A stretch of DNA of 64,000 bases from Achromobacter spanius (lineage in GTDB: Bacteria; Pseudomonadota; Gammaproteobacteria; Burkholderiales; Burkholderiaceae_B): assembly GCF_029637605.1 (NCBI RefSeq), contig NZ_CP121261.1, positions 5,394,001 through 5,458,000 on the forward strand. Reading direction: 5' to 3'. Made by a program: the position numbers and the translations under genes. Within the stretch, counting starts at the first letter, position 1. Each line of letters starts with the position of its first letter. Of this stretch, positions 56,908 to 64,000 are shown piece by piece. Under the pieces are notes generated by a model that had not been told where the DNA came from, ran no database searches, and saw only the letters and a program-made list of their open reading frames with translations.

Positions 56908-57319
56908 GATGGGTTCCGCGCGATGGACGGTGGTTTTCGCGTGACGATCATGCCGCGCTTCACCCATCCTACGGTGTGGGTTGGTGTTCGTTGGCGACCC
57001 GTCGGTACGTGGGGGTGTGGCGTATTGGCGTGGCAGATGGGTTGCGCGCGATGGGGGGCTTGGGCTTTTCTGATCTGGTTCTCGCGCTTCACCCATCCTA
57101 CGGTGGGGTGCTGTTCGTTGGCGACCCATCGGTACGTGGGGGTGTGGCGTATGGGCGTGGCAGATGGGTTGCGCGCGATGGGGGCTTGGGCTTTTTTGAC
57201 CCGGTTCTCGCGCTTCACCCATCCTACGGTGCATGCTGGCGCCCTGTCCTTACGTAGGATGGGTGAAGCGCGGGTTGGCCGTTACGCGAAAATCACCGTC
57301 TATCGCGCGTAACCCATCA
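56908..57319. repeat. Third repeat array, between the PfkB kinase and folK
   Basis: Three right-hand arms (GATGGGTTNCGCGCG to CGCTTCACCCATCCTACG) begin at 56908, 57036 and 57163, about 128 bases apart, with near-identical spacers (GGTACGTGGGGGTGTGGCGT and similar). A left arm (CGTAGGATGGGTGAAGCGCG at 57253 to CGCGCGTAACCCATCA at 57319) closes the array in opposite orientation. Same family as the arrays at 20678 and 37498. Its last bases, TCA at 57317-57319, are the complement of the folK stop TGA. Confidence 0.93.
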
Positions 57320-57805
57320 CCCCACCACCCGCTCAATCGCTTGATCCCGAATCTCATCAATCCATGCCGAAATCGGCCGGCCTAGCACCACCATGTCCGC
57401 CACCAGATCACGCAGCGGCAACAGCACGAACGCGCGTTGATGCATCCGTGGATGCGGCAAGATCAGCCGTTCGTGATTCAACGCCACGTCCCCATACATC
57501 AGCAGGTCCAGGTCCAGCGTGCGAGGCGCGTTCCTATACGGACGCTGCCGCCCATGCAGATTTTCCAGCGCCTGCAGCGTATCCAGCAACGCCAGGGGCG
57601 AAAGATCCGTGTCCAGCGCCGCGACGGCATTCACGAAATCTGGGCCGGCGGCCTCGACCGGGGCGCTGCGGTAGAACGGTGACGCCGCCACCGCCTTGAT
57701 GCCGTCCGAGGCCTGCAGTTCGGTCAGCACGCCACGCAAGGTGGCCGCGCTGTCGCCCAGGTTGGCGCCCAGGCCGATATAGGCGCGGACCAAGGGGGGC
57801 GACAC
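57317..57805 (-). CDS. folK: 2-amino-4-hydroxy-6-hydroxymethyldihydropteridine pyrophosphokinase
   Basis: Transfers pyrophosphate from ATP to the pterin in folate synthesis. The 162 residues have YIGLGANLGDS, the motif APRTLDLDLLMYGD with metal-binding aspartates and LPHPRMHQRAFVLLPL. Start is GTG at 57805, five bases after the pcnB stop. The stop TGA is the first triplet of the repeat arm TGATGGGTTACGCGCG. Order pcnB-folK is conserved in proteobacteria. Confidence 0.92.
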   Translation of the reverse strand: MSPPLVRAYIGLGANLGDSAATLRGVLTELQASDGIKAVAASPFYRSAPVEAAGPDFVNAVAALDTDLSPLALLDTLQALENLHGRQRPYRNAPRTLDLDLLMYGDVALNHERLILPHPRMHQRAFVLLPLRDLVADMVVLGRPISAWIDEIRDQAIERVVG

Positions 57806-57809
57806 GAAC

Positions 57810-59192
57810 TTACTCGGGGGTGGACGGGCCGCGCGACGGCGAGCGGCGCGGGCGCCGACGCTTGCGCGTGGACGACGACGAGGCCGGGCCGCTGGGGCCA
57901 CCGTCGCCGGCTTCGCGCGGCAGCCGCGAGACTTCTTCGATCATGTCGGCGCGGGTGACGTCGTCGGCATTGGCCAGGTCCATCCACCACTGGGCCAACA
58001 CGCTGTCGAACTCGCCGGCGGCGGCGCGCAACTGCAGGAAATCGCAGGAGGCGCGAAAACGCGGTTGTTCGATCATGCGGAAAATCGTCTTGCCCATGCG
58101 GCGTTCAAAACGCGGCTGCATGAACCAGATTTCGCGCATGTCCGACGAGAAGCGGCGCTGGATGGCCAGCTTTTCGGTCTGCTCGTCCAGCACGGAATCC
58201 GCCGCTTGCGAAAGCGCCGGAATGGTGTGTTCGCCTTGTGCGCGCAACTGTTTCCAGCGCACATCCACCTGCTGCCACAGCAGCGCGGCAAACAGGAAGC
58301 TGGGGCTGATCGTCTTGCCGGCGCGCACGCGCGCGTCGGTGCGTTCCAGCGCCAGTTCCACGAAGTGCTCGCCACCGGGCTGTTCCAGCACCACGTCCAG
58401 CAAGGGCAGCAGGCCGTTGTGCAGGCCGTCGGCGCGCAACTGGCGCAGGCAGTCCATGGCGTGGCCGCAGGTCAGCAGCTTGAGCATCTCGTCGAACAGG
58501 CGCGAGGCCGGCACGTTTTCGATGAGCTCGGCCATGGTGCTGATCGGCTGGCGCGTGGCCGGGTCGATCGTGCCGTTGAGCTTGGCGGCGAAACGCACGG
58601 CGCGCAGCATGCGCACCGGGTCTTCGCGGTAACGCTTGACCGGGTCGCCGATGATGCGGACCTGGCGCTTTTTCAGGTCGGCCACGCCGTCGTGGTAGTC
58701 AATGACTTCCTCGTTGTGCGGGTCGTAGTACAGCGCGTTCATGGTGAAGTCGCGGCGCTTGGCGTCTTCTTCCTGCGAGCCGAATACGTTGTCGCGCAGG
58801 ATGCGGCCGTGCTCGTCGGTTTCCTGGTCTTCGGACGCGGGGGCGCGGAAGGTGGACGTTTCGATGATTTCCTGGCCGAACACCACGTGTACCAGCTGGA
58901 AGCGGCGGCCAATGATGCGGGCGCGGCGAAACAGCGGGCGGATCTGTTCGGGCGTGGCGTTGGTGGCCACGTCGAAATCCTTGGGCTCAAGGCCCACGAT
59001 CAGGTCGCGCACCGCGCCGCCCACGATATAACCTTCATAGCCGTGCTGGCGCAAGACTTCGCAGACCTTGATGGCGTGGCGCGAAACGTTACGGCGGTCG
59101 ATGCCGTGCTTGTCGCGCCCAATGCGCAACGGCCCCCGAGGTGCCGGCGCGAACAAGCGGCCGACGAATTTTTTTATGGTTTCAGTGATCAT
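57810..59192 (-). CDS. pcnB: Poly(A) polymerase I
   Basis: Adds 3' poly(A) tails that promote RNA decay. The 460 residues have the nucleotidyltransferase signature GYIVGGAVRDLIVG, the catalytic DFDVATNATPEQI, the RRARIIGRRFQLVHV segment, and a basic C-terminus with RKRRRPRRSPSR, which is typical and presumably binds RNA. Such an N-terminal MITETIKKF start suits PcnB rather than CCA-adding enzyme. ATG at 59192 abuts the stop of the HAD gene. Confidence 0.93.
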   Translation of the reverse strand: MITETIKKFVGRLFAPAPRGPLRIGRDKHGIDRRNVSRHAIKVCEVLRQHGYEGYIVGGAVRDLIVGLEPKDFDVATNATPEQIRPLFRRARIIGRRFQLVHVVFGQEIIETSTFRAPASEDQETDEHGRILRDNVFGSQEEDAKRRDFTMNALYYDPHNEEVIDYHDGVADLKKRQVRIIGDPVKRYREDPVRMLRAVRFAAKLNGTIDPATRQPISTMAELIENVPASRLFDEMLKLLTCGHAMDCLRQLRADGLHNGLLPLLDVVLEQPGGEHFVELALERTDARVRAGKTISPSFLFAALLWQQVDVRWKQLRAQGEHTIPALSQAADSVLDEQTEKLAIQRRFSSDMREIWFMQPRFERRMGKTIFRMIEQPRFRASCDFLQLRAAAGEFDSVLAQWWMDLANADDVTRADMIEEVSRLPREAGDGGPSGPASSSSTRKRRRPRRSPSRGPSTPE

Positions 59193-59891
59193 TTATGACT
59201 TCGAGTCTTCCATGTGGTCGAACAAGTCGATCACTTGCCAGCCACGGTCTTGCGCGATGGTGCGCAGGGTTGGGCTGGGGTTGGCGGCGATCGGACGGGT
59301 CACCTTTTCGAGCAGGGGTACATCATTGACCGAATCGCTATAGAAAAACGATTCGGGGAAATCCGCAAGCCCAAATCCCATATTGGCCAGCCAATCGTTC
59401 ACACGGACCACCTTGCCTTCCTTGAAACTGGGCGTGCCCAGGATGCGGCCGGTGTAGCGGCCGCGCAGGTATTCGGCGTCGGTGGCCACCAGGTGCGGCA
59501 CGCCGAAGGCGCGCGCGATGGGGGCGGTTACGAAGCTGTTGGTGGCCGTGACGATGGCGCACAGGTCGCCAGCGTCCAGGTGAGATTGAACCAGCGCGCG
59601 CGCGTCGGCGGTGATGGACGGGCGGATGACTTCGCGCATGAATTCCTCATGCCAGTCGGCCAGGTCGAACGGCGAATGCGCCGCCAACAGGCCCAGCATG
59701 AACTCGGCGGCCTGTTCGGCGGTGAGTTCGCCGCGGTTGTAGCGGTCCATCAGGTCGTCGTTCTGGCGGCGGGCTTCGTCGGGGTCTCCCGCGCGGCCTG
59801 TACGGGCCAGATAGTCGGCCCATTGATAGTCGCTATCCAGCGGCAACAGGGTGTGGTCCAGGTCGAACAGGGCGAGACGTCGGGATGTCAT
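59193..59891 (-). CDS. HAD-superfamily hydrolase, subfamily IB (SerB-like phosphatase)
   Basis: The 232 residues show the HAD nucleophile FDLDHTLLPLDSD, motif II VTATNSFVT and motif IV FFYSDSVNDVPLL, with an all-helical cap as in phosphoserine phosphatase-like IB enzymes. Substrate unknown; related betaproteobacterial proteins next to hda and pcnB are annotated as histidinol-phosphatase-like or PSP-like. Its ATG overlaps the hda stop. Confidence 0.88.
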   Translation of the reverse strand: MTSRRLALFDLDHTLLPLDSDYQWADYLARTGRAGDPDEARRQNDDLMDRYNRGELTAEQAAEFMLGLLAAHSPFDLADWHEEFMREVIRPSITADARALVQSHLDAGDLCAIVTATNSFVTAPIARAFGVPHLVATDAEYLRGRYTGRILGTPSFKEGKVVRVNDWLANMGFGLADFPESFFYSDSVNDVPLLEKVTRPIAANPSPTLRTIAQDRGWQVIDLFDHMEDSKS

Positions 59892-60589
59892 GTGCGTTGC
59901 GAATCAGGATCTGCGAGCATGGCGCGCAGCAATGGCAGGGTGATGGGACGGCCGGTGGCCAGGGAGTAGCGGTCAAGCGCGTCGATCAATGCGGCCAGCT
60001 TGCGGATGTCGCGCTCGTGGTGGATCAGCATCCAATTGATGATTTCAGGCGCCAGGTGCATGCCGCGTTCAGCGGCCTGCGCGGACAGGGCCGCCAGCTT
60101 GTCGGCGTCTGACAGCGGGTCCAGGCGGAACACCAGGTCCCAGCCCAGGCGCGTGCGCAGGTCTTCACGCAGCGGCATCGAAAGCGGGGCGCGGTCGCCC
60201 GCCAGTGCCAGCGCAAAGGCGCGGCCCGTGGCGGCGGATTCACGCCAGCGGTTGTAGAGCGCAAACAGGGCGGCCTGGCGGCTGTCGTCCATGCGGTGCA
60301 CGTCGTCAACGGCCACGAACTTGGGCATGGGCGATTTGGAATCGGCTTCGGCCAGGCGGCGCAGCATGGTTTCGCCCTTGGCTGGGTCGATGAAGACGGC
60401 GTCCGGGCGCGCGGTCAGTGCACGCAGCAGGTGGGTGCGGCCGCAACCGGCGGCGCCCCATATATACAGGGCGCGGCCGGGATTCAGCGCGCGCACGGCT
60501 GCCAGCGCTTCCCCGTTGGGGCCGGCGATATAGTTGTTCAGCGATGGCGCTGGCGCGGGAAGAACGTCAAGCAACAGCTGGCGGTTCAT
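59888..60589 (-). CDS. hda: DnaA regulatory inactivator Hda
   Basis: Hda with the sliding clamp stimulates ATP hydrolysis on DnaA and so limits re-initiation. The 233 residues comprise a clamp-binding start (MNRQLLLDVLPAPAPSLNNY), a DnaA-like P-loop WGAAGCGRTHLLRAL in which arginine replaces lysine as is common in Hda, and the FVAVDDVHRMDD Walker B. First gene of the hda-HAD-pcnB-folK operon. Confidence 0.92.
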   Translation of the reverse strand: MNRQLLLDVLPAPAPSLNNYIAGPNGEALAAVRALNPGRALYIWGAAGCGRTHLLRALTARPDAVFIDPAKGETMLRRLAEADSKSPMPKFVAVDDVHRMDDSRQAALFALYNRWRESAATGRAFALALAGDRAPLSMPLREDLRTRLGWDLVFRLDPLSDADKLAALSAQAAERGMHLAPEIINWMLIHHERDIRKLAALIDALDRYSLATGRPITLPLLRAMLADPDSQRT

Positions 60590-60981
60590 GAGAGGTTATC
60601 AATCAGGCTTGTTCGGTACTTCCAAGGCCCTGCGTGGTACTGGGTACGCGGGGCCCGCTGCGGCGCGATGGGCAGGCCGATGTTGCCGGAAAAGCCAAAA
60701 AACGGTGATGCACGGGGCCGATTCGGGTATTGCCCGCCAGAAACTGGCAAAATCCAACCCGGCCAACCCAACACTTTAAACCACCTGGGGGCATGGTGTC
60801 GCGCTCAAGGGCTTTGCCAGGCTTGGGTTTGCGCCCTTTTGGCCCCGGCGGCGGCCCGTCCCGCCCGCATTGCTTTCGCGATGCGCGACCGGCCGGCACC
60901 CTGCACAAGCCCACAACATCGTAAAATGCGGGGCGTTCCACCAAATTCCCAGCAATTGTTACATACCCCACGGCATTTCTC
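60590..60981. other. Divergent gap between hda and purM; only a possible purM -10 seen
   Basis: These 392 bases contain no supported gene. A TAAAAT at 60922-60927, about 55 bases before purM, may be a -10 box, without a clear -35. Short open frames on both strands here have no conserved features. I see no purine riboswitch or PurR-like palindrome. Confidence 0.5.
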
Positions 60982-62031
60982 ATGACGAATCAACCTAAAG
61001 CCCCCTTGACCTACCGCGATGCCGGTGTCGACATCGACGCAGGCGACGCCCTGGTCGACCGTATCAAACCCCTCGCCGCGCGCACCATGCGCCCCGGGGT
61101 GCTGGCCGGTATCGGCGGCTTTGGCGCGCTGTTCGAAGTGCCCAAGAAGTACAACGAACCCGTGCTGGTGTCGGGCACCGACGGCGTGGGCACCAAGCTG
61201 CGCCTGGCGTTCGAGTGGAACCGCCACGACACCGTGGGTATCGACCTGGTCGCCATGAGCGTCAACGACATCCTGGTGCAGGGCGCCGAGCCCCTGTTCT
61301 TCCTGGACTACTTTGCCTGCGGCAAGCTTTCGGTGGACACGGCGGCGTCGGTGGTGGGCGGCATTGCCAAGGGCTGCGAATTATCCGGCTGCGCGCTGAT
61401 CGGCGGGGAAACCGCTGAAATGCCGGGCATGTACCCGGACGGCGAATACGACCTGGCCGGCTTCGCGGTGGGCGCGGTGGAAAAATCCGCGATCATCGAC
61501 GGCAAGTCGATCAAGCCGGGCGACGTGGTGCTGGGTCTGGCCTCCAGCGGCGTGCATTCGAACGGTTTTTCGCTGGTGCGCAAGATCATCGAACGCGCCG
61601 GCGCCAAGCCCACCGACGACTTCCACGGCCAGCCGCTGGTTGACGTCGTGATGGCGCCCACGCGCATTTATGTGAAGCAAGTGCTGGCCGCGCTGGCCAA
61701 GCATGGCACCGACATCAAGGGCCTGGCCCACATCACCGGCGGCGGTTTGCTGGATAACGTGCCGCGCATCCTGCAGGCCGGCCTGTCGGCCAAGCTGCAT
61801 CGCGATGGCTGGGAAATGCCCAAGCTGTTCCAGTGGCTGCAAGAGCAGGGCGGCGTGGAAGATACCGAAATGCACCGCGTCTTCAACTGCGGCATCGGCA
61901 TGGTGCTGGTGGTGGACGCGGCCCAGGCCGACGCCATCGCCGACACCTTGCGCGAGCAGGGCGAAACGGTCAGCAAGATCGGTGAAATCGTCGAGCAGAC
62001 CGAAGGCATGGCGCAGACCTTCGTGGTGTAA
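60982..62031 (+). CDS. purM: Phosphoribosylformylglycinamidine cyclo-ligase (AIR synthetase)
   Basis: Fifth step of purine synthesis. The 349 residues begin with [20 protein letters not shown] and have [32 protein letters not shown] and [21 protein letters not shown], the ATP and substrate segments of the family. Stands alone, with a terminator 24 bases after the stop. Confidence 0.96.
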   Translation: MTNQPKAPLTYRDAGVDIDAGDALVDRIKPLAARTMRPGVLAGIGGFGALFEVPKKYNEPVLVSGTDGVGTKLRLAFEWNRHDTVGIDLVAMSVNDILVQGAEPLFFLDYFACGKLSVDTAASVVGGIAKGCELSGCALIGGETAEMPGMYPDGEYDLAGFAVGAVEKSAIIDGKSIKPGDVVLGLASSGVHSNGFSLVRKIIERAGAKPTDDFHGQPLVDVVMAPTRIYVKQVLAALAKHGTDIKGLAHITGGGLLDNVPRILQAGLSAKLHRDGWEMPKLFQWLQEQGGVEDTEMHRVFNCGIGMVLVVDAAQADAIADTLREQGETVSKIGEIVEQTEGMAQTFVV

Positions 62032-62054
62032 GCCCGACCGGTTCCGCGCGAACG

Positions 62055-62080
62055 AAAAACCCGCCGCTGGCGGGTTTTTT
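62055..62080. terminator. Bidirectional terminator between purM and miaA
   Basis: ACCCGCC-GCT-GGCGGGT forms a stem flanked by A run on the left and T run on the right, so it can stop transcription from both convergent genes. Confidence 0.9.
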
Positions 62081-62104
62081 AATGGGCGGACGGCACGCTC
62101 GTTG

Positions 62105-63049
62105 CTACGAGCGCTTGCCGGCCAGCGCCATCGCCACCGCGTCGATGGTTTGCGCCACCGCGTCGCTGGCCAGGCAGTCCACGATGACGCGGTCGGGCTG
62201 GGCGCGCAGCCAGGTGATCTGGCGCTTGGCCAACTGGCGCGTGGCGGCAATGCCCTGTTCGCGCGCGGTGGCCAGATCCACCTCGCCATCCAGGTGCGCC
62301 CACATCTGCCGATAGCCCACGCAGCGCACGGACGGCAGGCCAGGATGCAGGTCGGGGCGCGCGCGCAAGGTGCGGACCTCATCAAGCAGGCCCTTGGCCA
62401 GCATGGCGTCAAACCGCTGTTCGATGCGCGCGTGCAGCGCGGCGCGGTCGGACGGTTCCAGGCTGATGGTCAGGTAGTGGTTGGCGTCGTCATCCGGCTT
62501 TTGCTCGCCGCGCCGCAAGAGGGCCGACATGGGCTGGCCAGTCAGTTGGCAGATTTCCAGGGCGCGCTGGATGCGCTGGCTGTCGTTGGGCGCCAGGCGC
62601 GCCGCGGTGACCGGGTCCAGTAGCGCCAGTTCGGCATGCAGCGCGGGCCAGCCTTGGATGGCGGCGCGGGCCTCGATCTCGGCGCGCAGGGCGGGGGCGG
62701 CCTGGGGCAGGTCATCCAGCCCCTCACGCAGCGCCTTGTAATACATCATGGTGCCGCCCGCCAACAGCGGAATGCGCCCGCGCGCGCGGATCTCGTCGAT
62801 CAGACGGAGTGCATCAGTGCGAAATTCGGCGGCCGAATACGATTGCGCGGGGTCCAGGATGTTCAGCAGATGTTGGGGGACGCGCGCCTGCTCCTCGGGC
62901 GAGGGCTTGGCCGTGCCGATGTCCATGCCACGGTAGATGGTGGCCGAATCGACGTTGACGATTTCCATGGGCCAGCGCTCGGCCAGCGCCAGCGTGGACG
63001 CGCTTTTGCCGGCGGCGGTGGGGCCGGCCAGGCAGATGACGGGCGGCAT
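62105..63049 (-). CDS. miaA: tRNA dimethylallyltransferase
   Basis: Adds the isopentenyl group to A37 of tRNAs that read UNN codons. The 314 residues begin [18 protein letters not shown] (P-loop), then [29 protein letters not shown] and CVGYRQMW. I start at the ATG at 63049, where similarity begins; no strong ribosome site is seen, and the 38-base distance from mutL suggests read-through or coupling from it. Confidence 0.94.
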   Translation of the reverse strand: MPPVICLAGPTAAGKSASTLALAERWPMEIVNVDSATIYRGMDIGTAKPSPEEQARVPQHLLNILDPAQSYSAAEFRTDALRLIDEIRARGRIPLLAGGTMMYYKALREGLDDLPQAAPALRAEIEARAAIQGWPALHAELALLDPVTAARLAPNDSQRIQRALEICQLTGQPMSALLRRGEQKPDDDANHYLTISLEPSDRAALHARIEQRFDAMLAKGLLDEVRTLRARPDLHPGLPSVRCVGYRQMWAHLDGEVDLATAREQGIAATRQLAKRQITWLRAQPDRVIVDCLASDAVAQTIDAVAMALAGKRS

Positions 63050-63087
63050 GTCCGGGGGCAGCGAAGAAGGTGGGGACGAGGGCAAGC

Positions 63088-64000
63088 TTATTGTCCGCGC
63101 AGAAAGAGCTTGTCCAGGTCGGACACGGACCATTGCACCCAGGTCGGGCGACCGTGGTTGCATTGGTCGGCGCGTTCGGTGGCTTCCATCTGCCGCAGCA
63201 GCCCGTTCATTTCTTCGATGGTCAGCTTGCGGTTGGCGCGCACGGAACCGTGGCAGGCCATGGTGGACAGCAGCTCGTTGCGTTGTTCGGTCAGCAGGCG
63301 CGACACGCCCACGGCGCCCAGGTCGCGCAGCACGGCGCGCGCCAGCGTTTCGATGTCGCCGCGCGCCAGGATGGCGGGCACGGAGCGCACGGCGATCGAC
63401 GTCGGGCCGGACGGGCGCATTTCGAAACCCAGATCGTTCAGTTGGGTGTCGAATTCCTCGACCAGGGCCACGTCTTTTTCCTGGGCGTGGAACACCACGG
63501 GCACCAGCAGGTCCTGGCGCGGCAGGCTGCGGGCGTCCAGCGCCTGCTTCAATTGTTCGTAGACGACGCGTTCGTGAGCGGCGTGCATGTCCACCAGCAC
63601 CATGCCCCGGCGGTTCTGCGCCAGGATGTAGATGCCGTGCAATTGCGCCAGGGCCATGCCCAGCGGATGCTCTTCGTCGACGGGCAGGGTGGGGGCGGAC
63701 CGGGGCTCGCTGATCGGCGTGACCTTGGTGGCCGTGTCGTCATTGAGCGGCCGGTACAGCGACTGCCAATCGGCGGCGGGTATGCCGGCGGGTTCGGCAT
63801 GCAGGCGGAACGGCACCTGGGTGTGGGCGCGTTGCGGGGCGGGCGACGGGCGCAGGCCATAGGCGGCGTTCTGGCCGGTGTAGCCGGGGCGGGGAGCGTT
63901 CGGGGCGGCGGCGTCGCCGTCTTGGGGGCGCGCGTGGGCGGAGGCCGAGGTGGCGTCGGCGATGGCACTCGCACCGTCGGCCACGCCTGAGCCCGAGGCC
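63088..64000 (-). CDS. mutL: DNA mismatch repair protein MutL, C-terminal part (5' end outside window)
   Basis: The open frame runs off the window end; the visible 304 codons cover the proline-rich linker and the C-terminal dimerisation domain. The domain has [13 protein letters not shown], which fits the metal-binding endonuclease motif DQHAxxExxxxE with methionine for glutamine, and the associated [13 protein letters not shown] and QCNHGRPT motifs. This marks the nicking type of MutL found in bacteria without MutH. Downstream miaA follows as in many proteobacteria. Confidence 0.95.
   Translation of the reverse strand, partial: ASGSGVADGASAIADATSASAHARPQDGDAAAPNAPRPGYTGQNAAYGLRPSPAPQRAHTQVPFRLHAEPAGIPAADWQSLYRPLNDDTATKVTPISEPRSAPTLPVDEEHPLGMALAQLHGIYILAQNRRGMVLVDMHAAHERVVYEQLKQALDARSLPRQDLLVPVVFHAQEKDVALVEEFDTQLNDLGFEMRPSGPTSIAVRSVPAILARGDIETLARAVLRDLGAVGVSRLLTEQRNELLSTMACHGSVRANRKLTIEEMNGLLRQMEATERADQCNHGRPTWVQWSVSDLDKLFLRGQ

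Noticed and set aside
56850..57312. Open frames on both strands through the third repeat array (peptides with HPSYG or REPGQK repeats)
   Set aside because: Repeat-derived translations with no start signal; their similarity to one another follows from the DNA repeats.

Overview
The window is GC-rich, densely coded betaproteobacterial chromosome, most consistent with Achromobacter or a close Bordetella-group relative (Alcaligenaceae). The grounds are orphan Bug-type substrate-binding proteins, conserved gene orders (amgK-murU beside lptD-surA-rsmA; glyQ-glyS-gmhB-plsC; pcnB-folK; mutL-miaA) and an endonuclease-type MutL. Genus is inferred from protein character and gene order, not from a search.

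Region 1 (1-9582) is the end of a type VI secretion cluster: the ATPase TssH/ClpV (cut by the window start), a VgrG spike with a DUF2345 tail, a DUF4123 adaptor, a VasX-like membrane-active effector and a small membrane protein likely to be its immunity factor. Region 2 (9745-20680) holds an OmpA-type lipoprotein, a pterin dehydratase, a monooxygenase/DUF2783/MarR operon whose promoter is covered by two inverted repeats, a coiled-coil membrane protein, the MurNAc recycling pair amgK-murU, and divergently lptD-surA-rsmA. Region 3 (20678-34742) starts with a 1.2-kb tandem array of a 133-bp repeat, then glxK, pyk, a fused SpmA/SpmB-like protein, fadE and a seven-gene minus-strand operon glyQ-glyS-gmhB-plsC-ygjP-gloA-def. 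Region 4 (35022-56704) has a crotonase and class I fumarase, then about 19 kb of acyl-CoA catabolism in blocks, each with a LysR regulator or Bug protein nearby: SDR/MaoC/CoA-transferase; CoA ligase/thiolase-like/DUF35/Bug/flavin oxidoreductase; paired acyl-CoA dehydrogenases plus crotonase; and a hydratase/CoA-transferase/lyase set that looks like itaconate degradation (Ich-Ict-Ccl) with a PfkB kinase appended. Region 5 (56705-64000) contains an IS481-type remnant and more repeats, then folK, pcnB, a HAD phosphatase, hda, purM, miaA and mutL (cut by the window end).

The most unusual signal is a family of palindromic repeats (outer arm TAGGATGGGTGMAGCGCG, inner arm CGCGCGNAACCCATCA) filling three gaps, each between convergent genes. 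At each gap the edge of the repeat supplies the stop codon of one flanking gene: rsmA, a CaiB-type CoA-transferase, and folK. One array is flanked by a 14-bp direct repeat. Other points of interest are the effector-immunity pair, a thiolase-fold protein lacking the usual cysteine and paired with a DUF35 protein beside two-subunit-like acyl-CoA dehydrogenases, and the promoter-embedded double operator.
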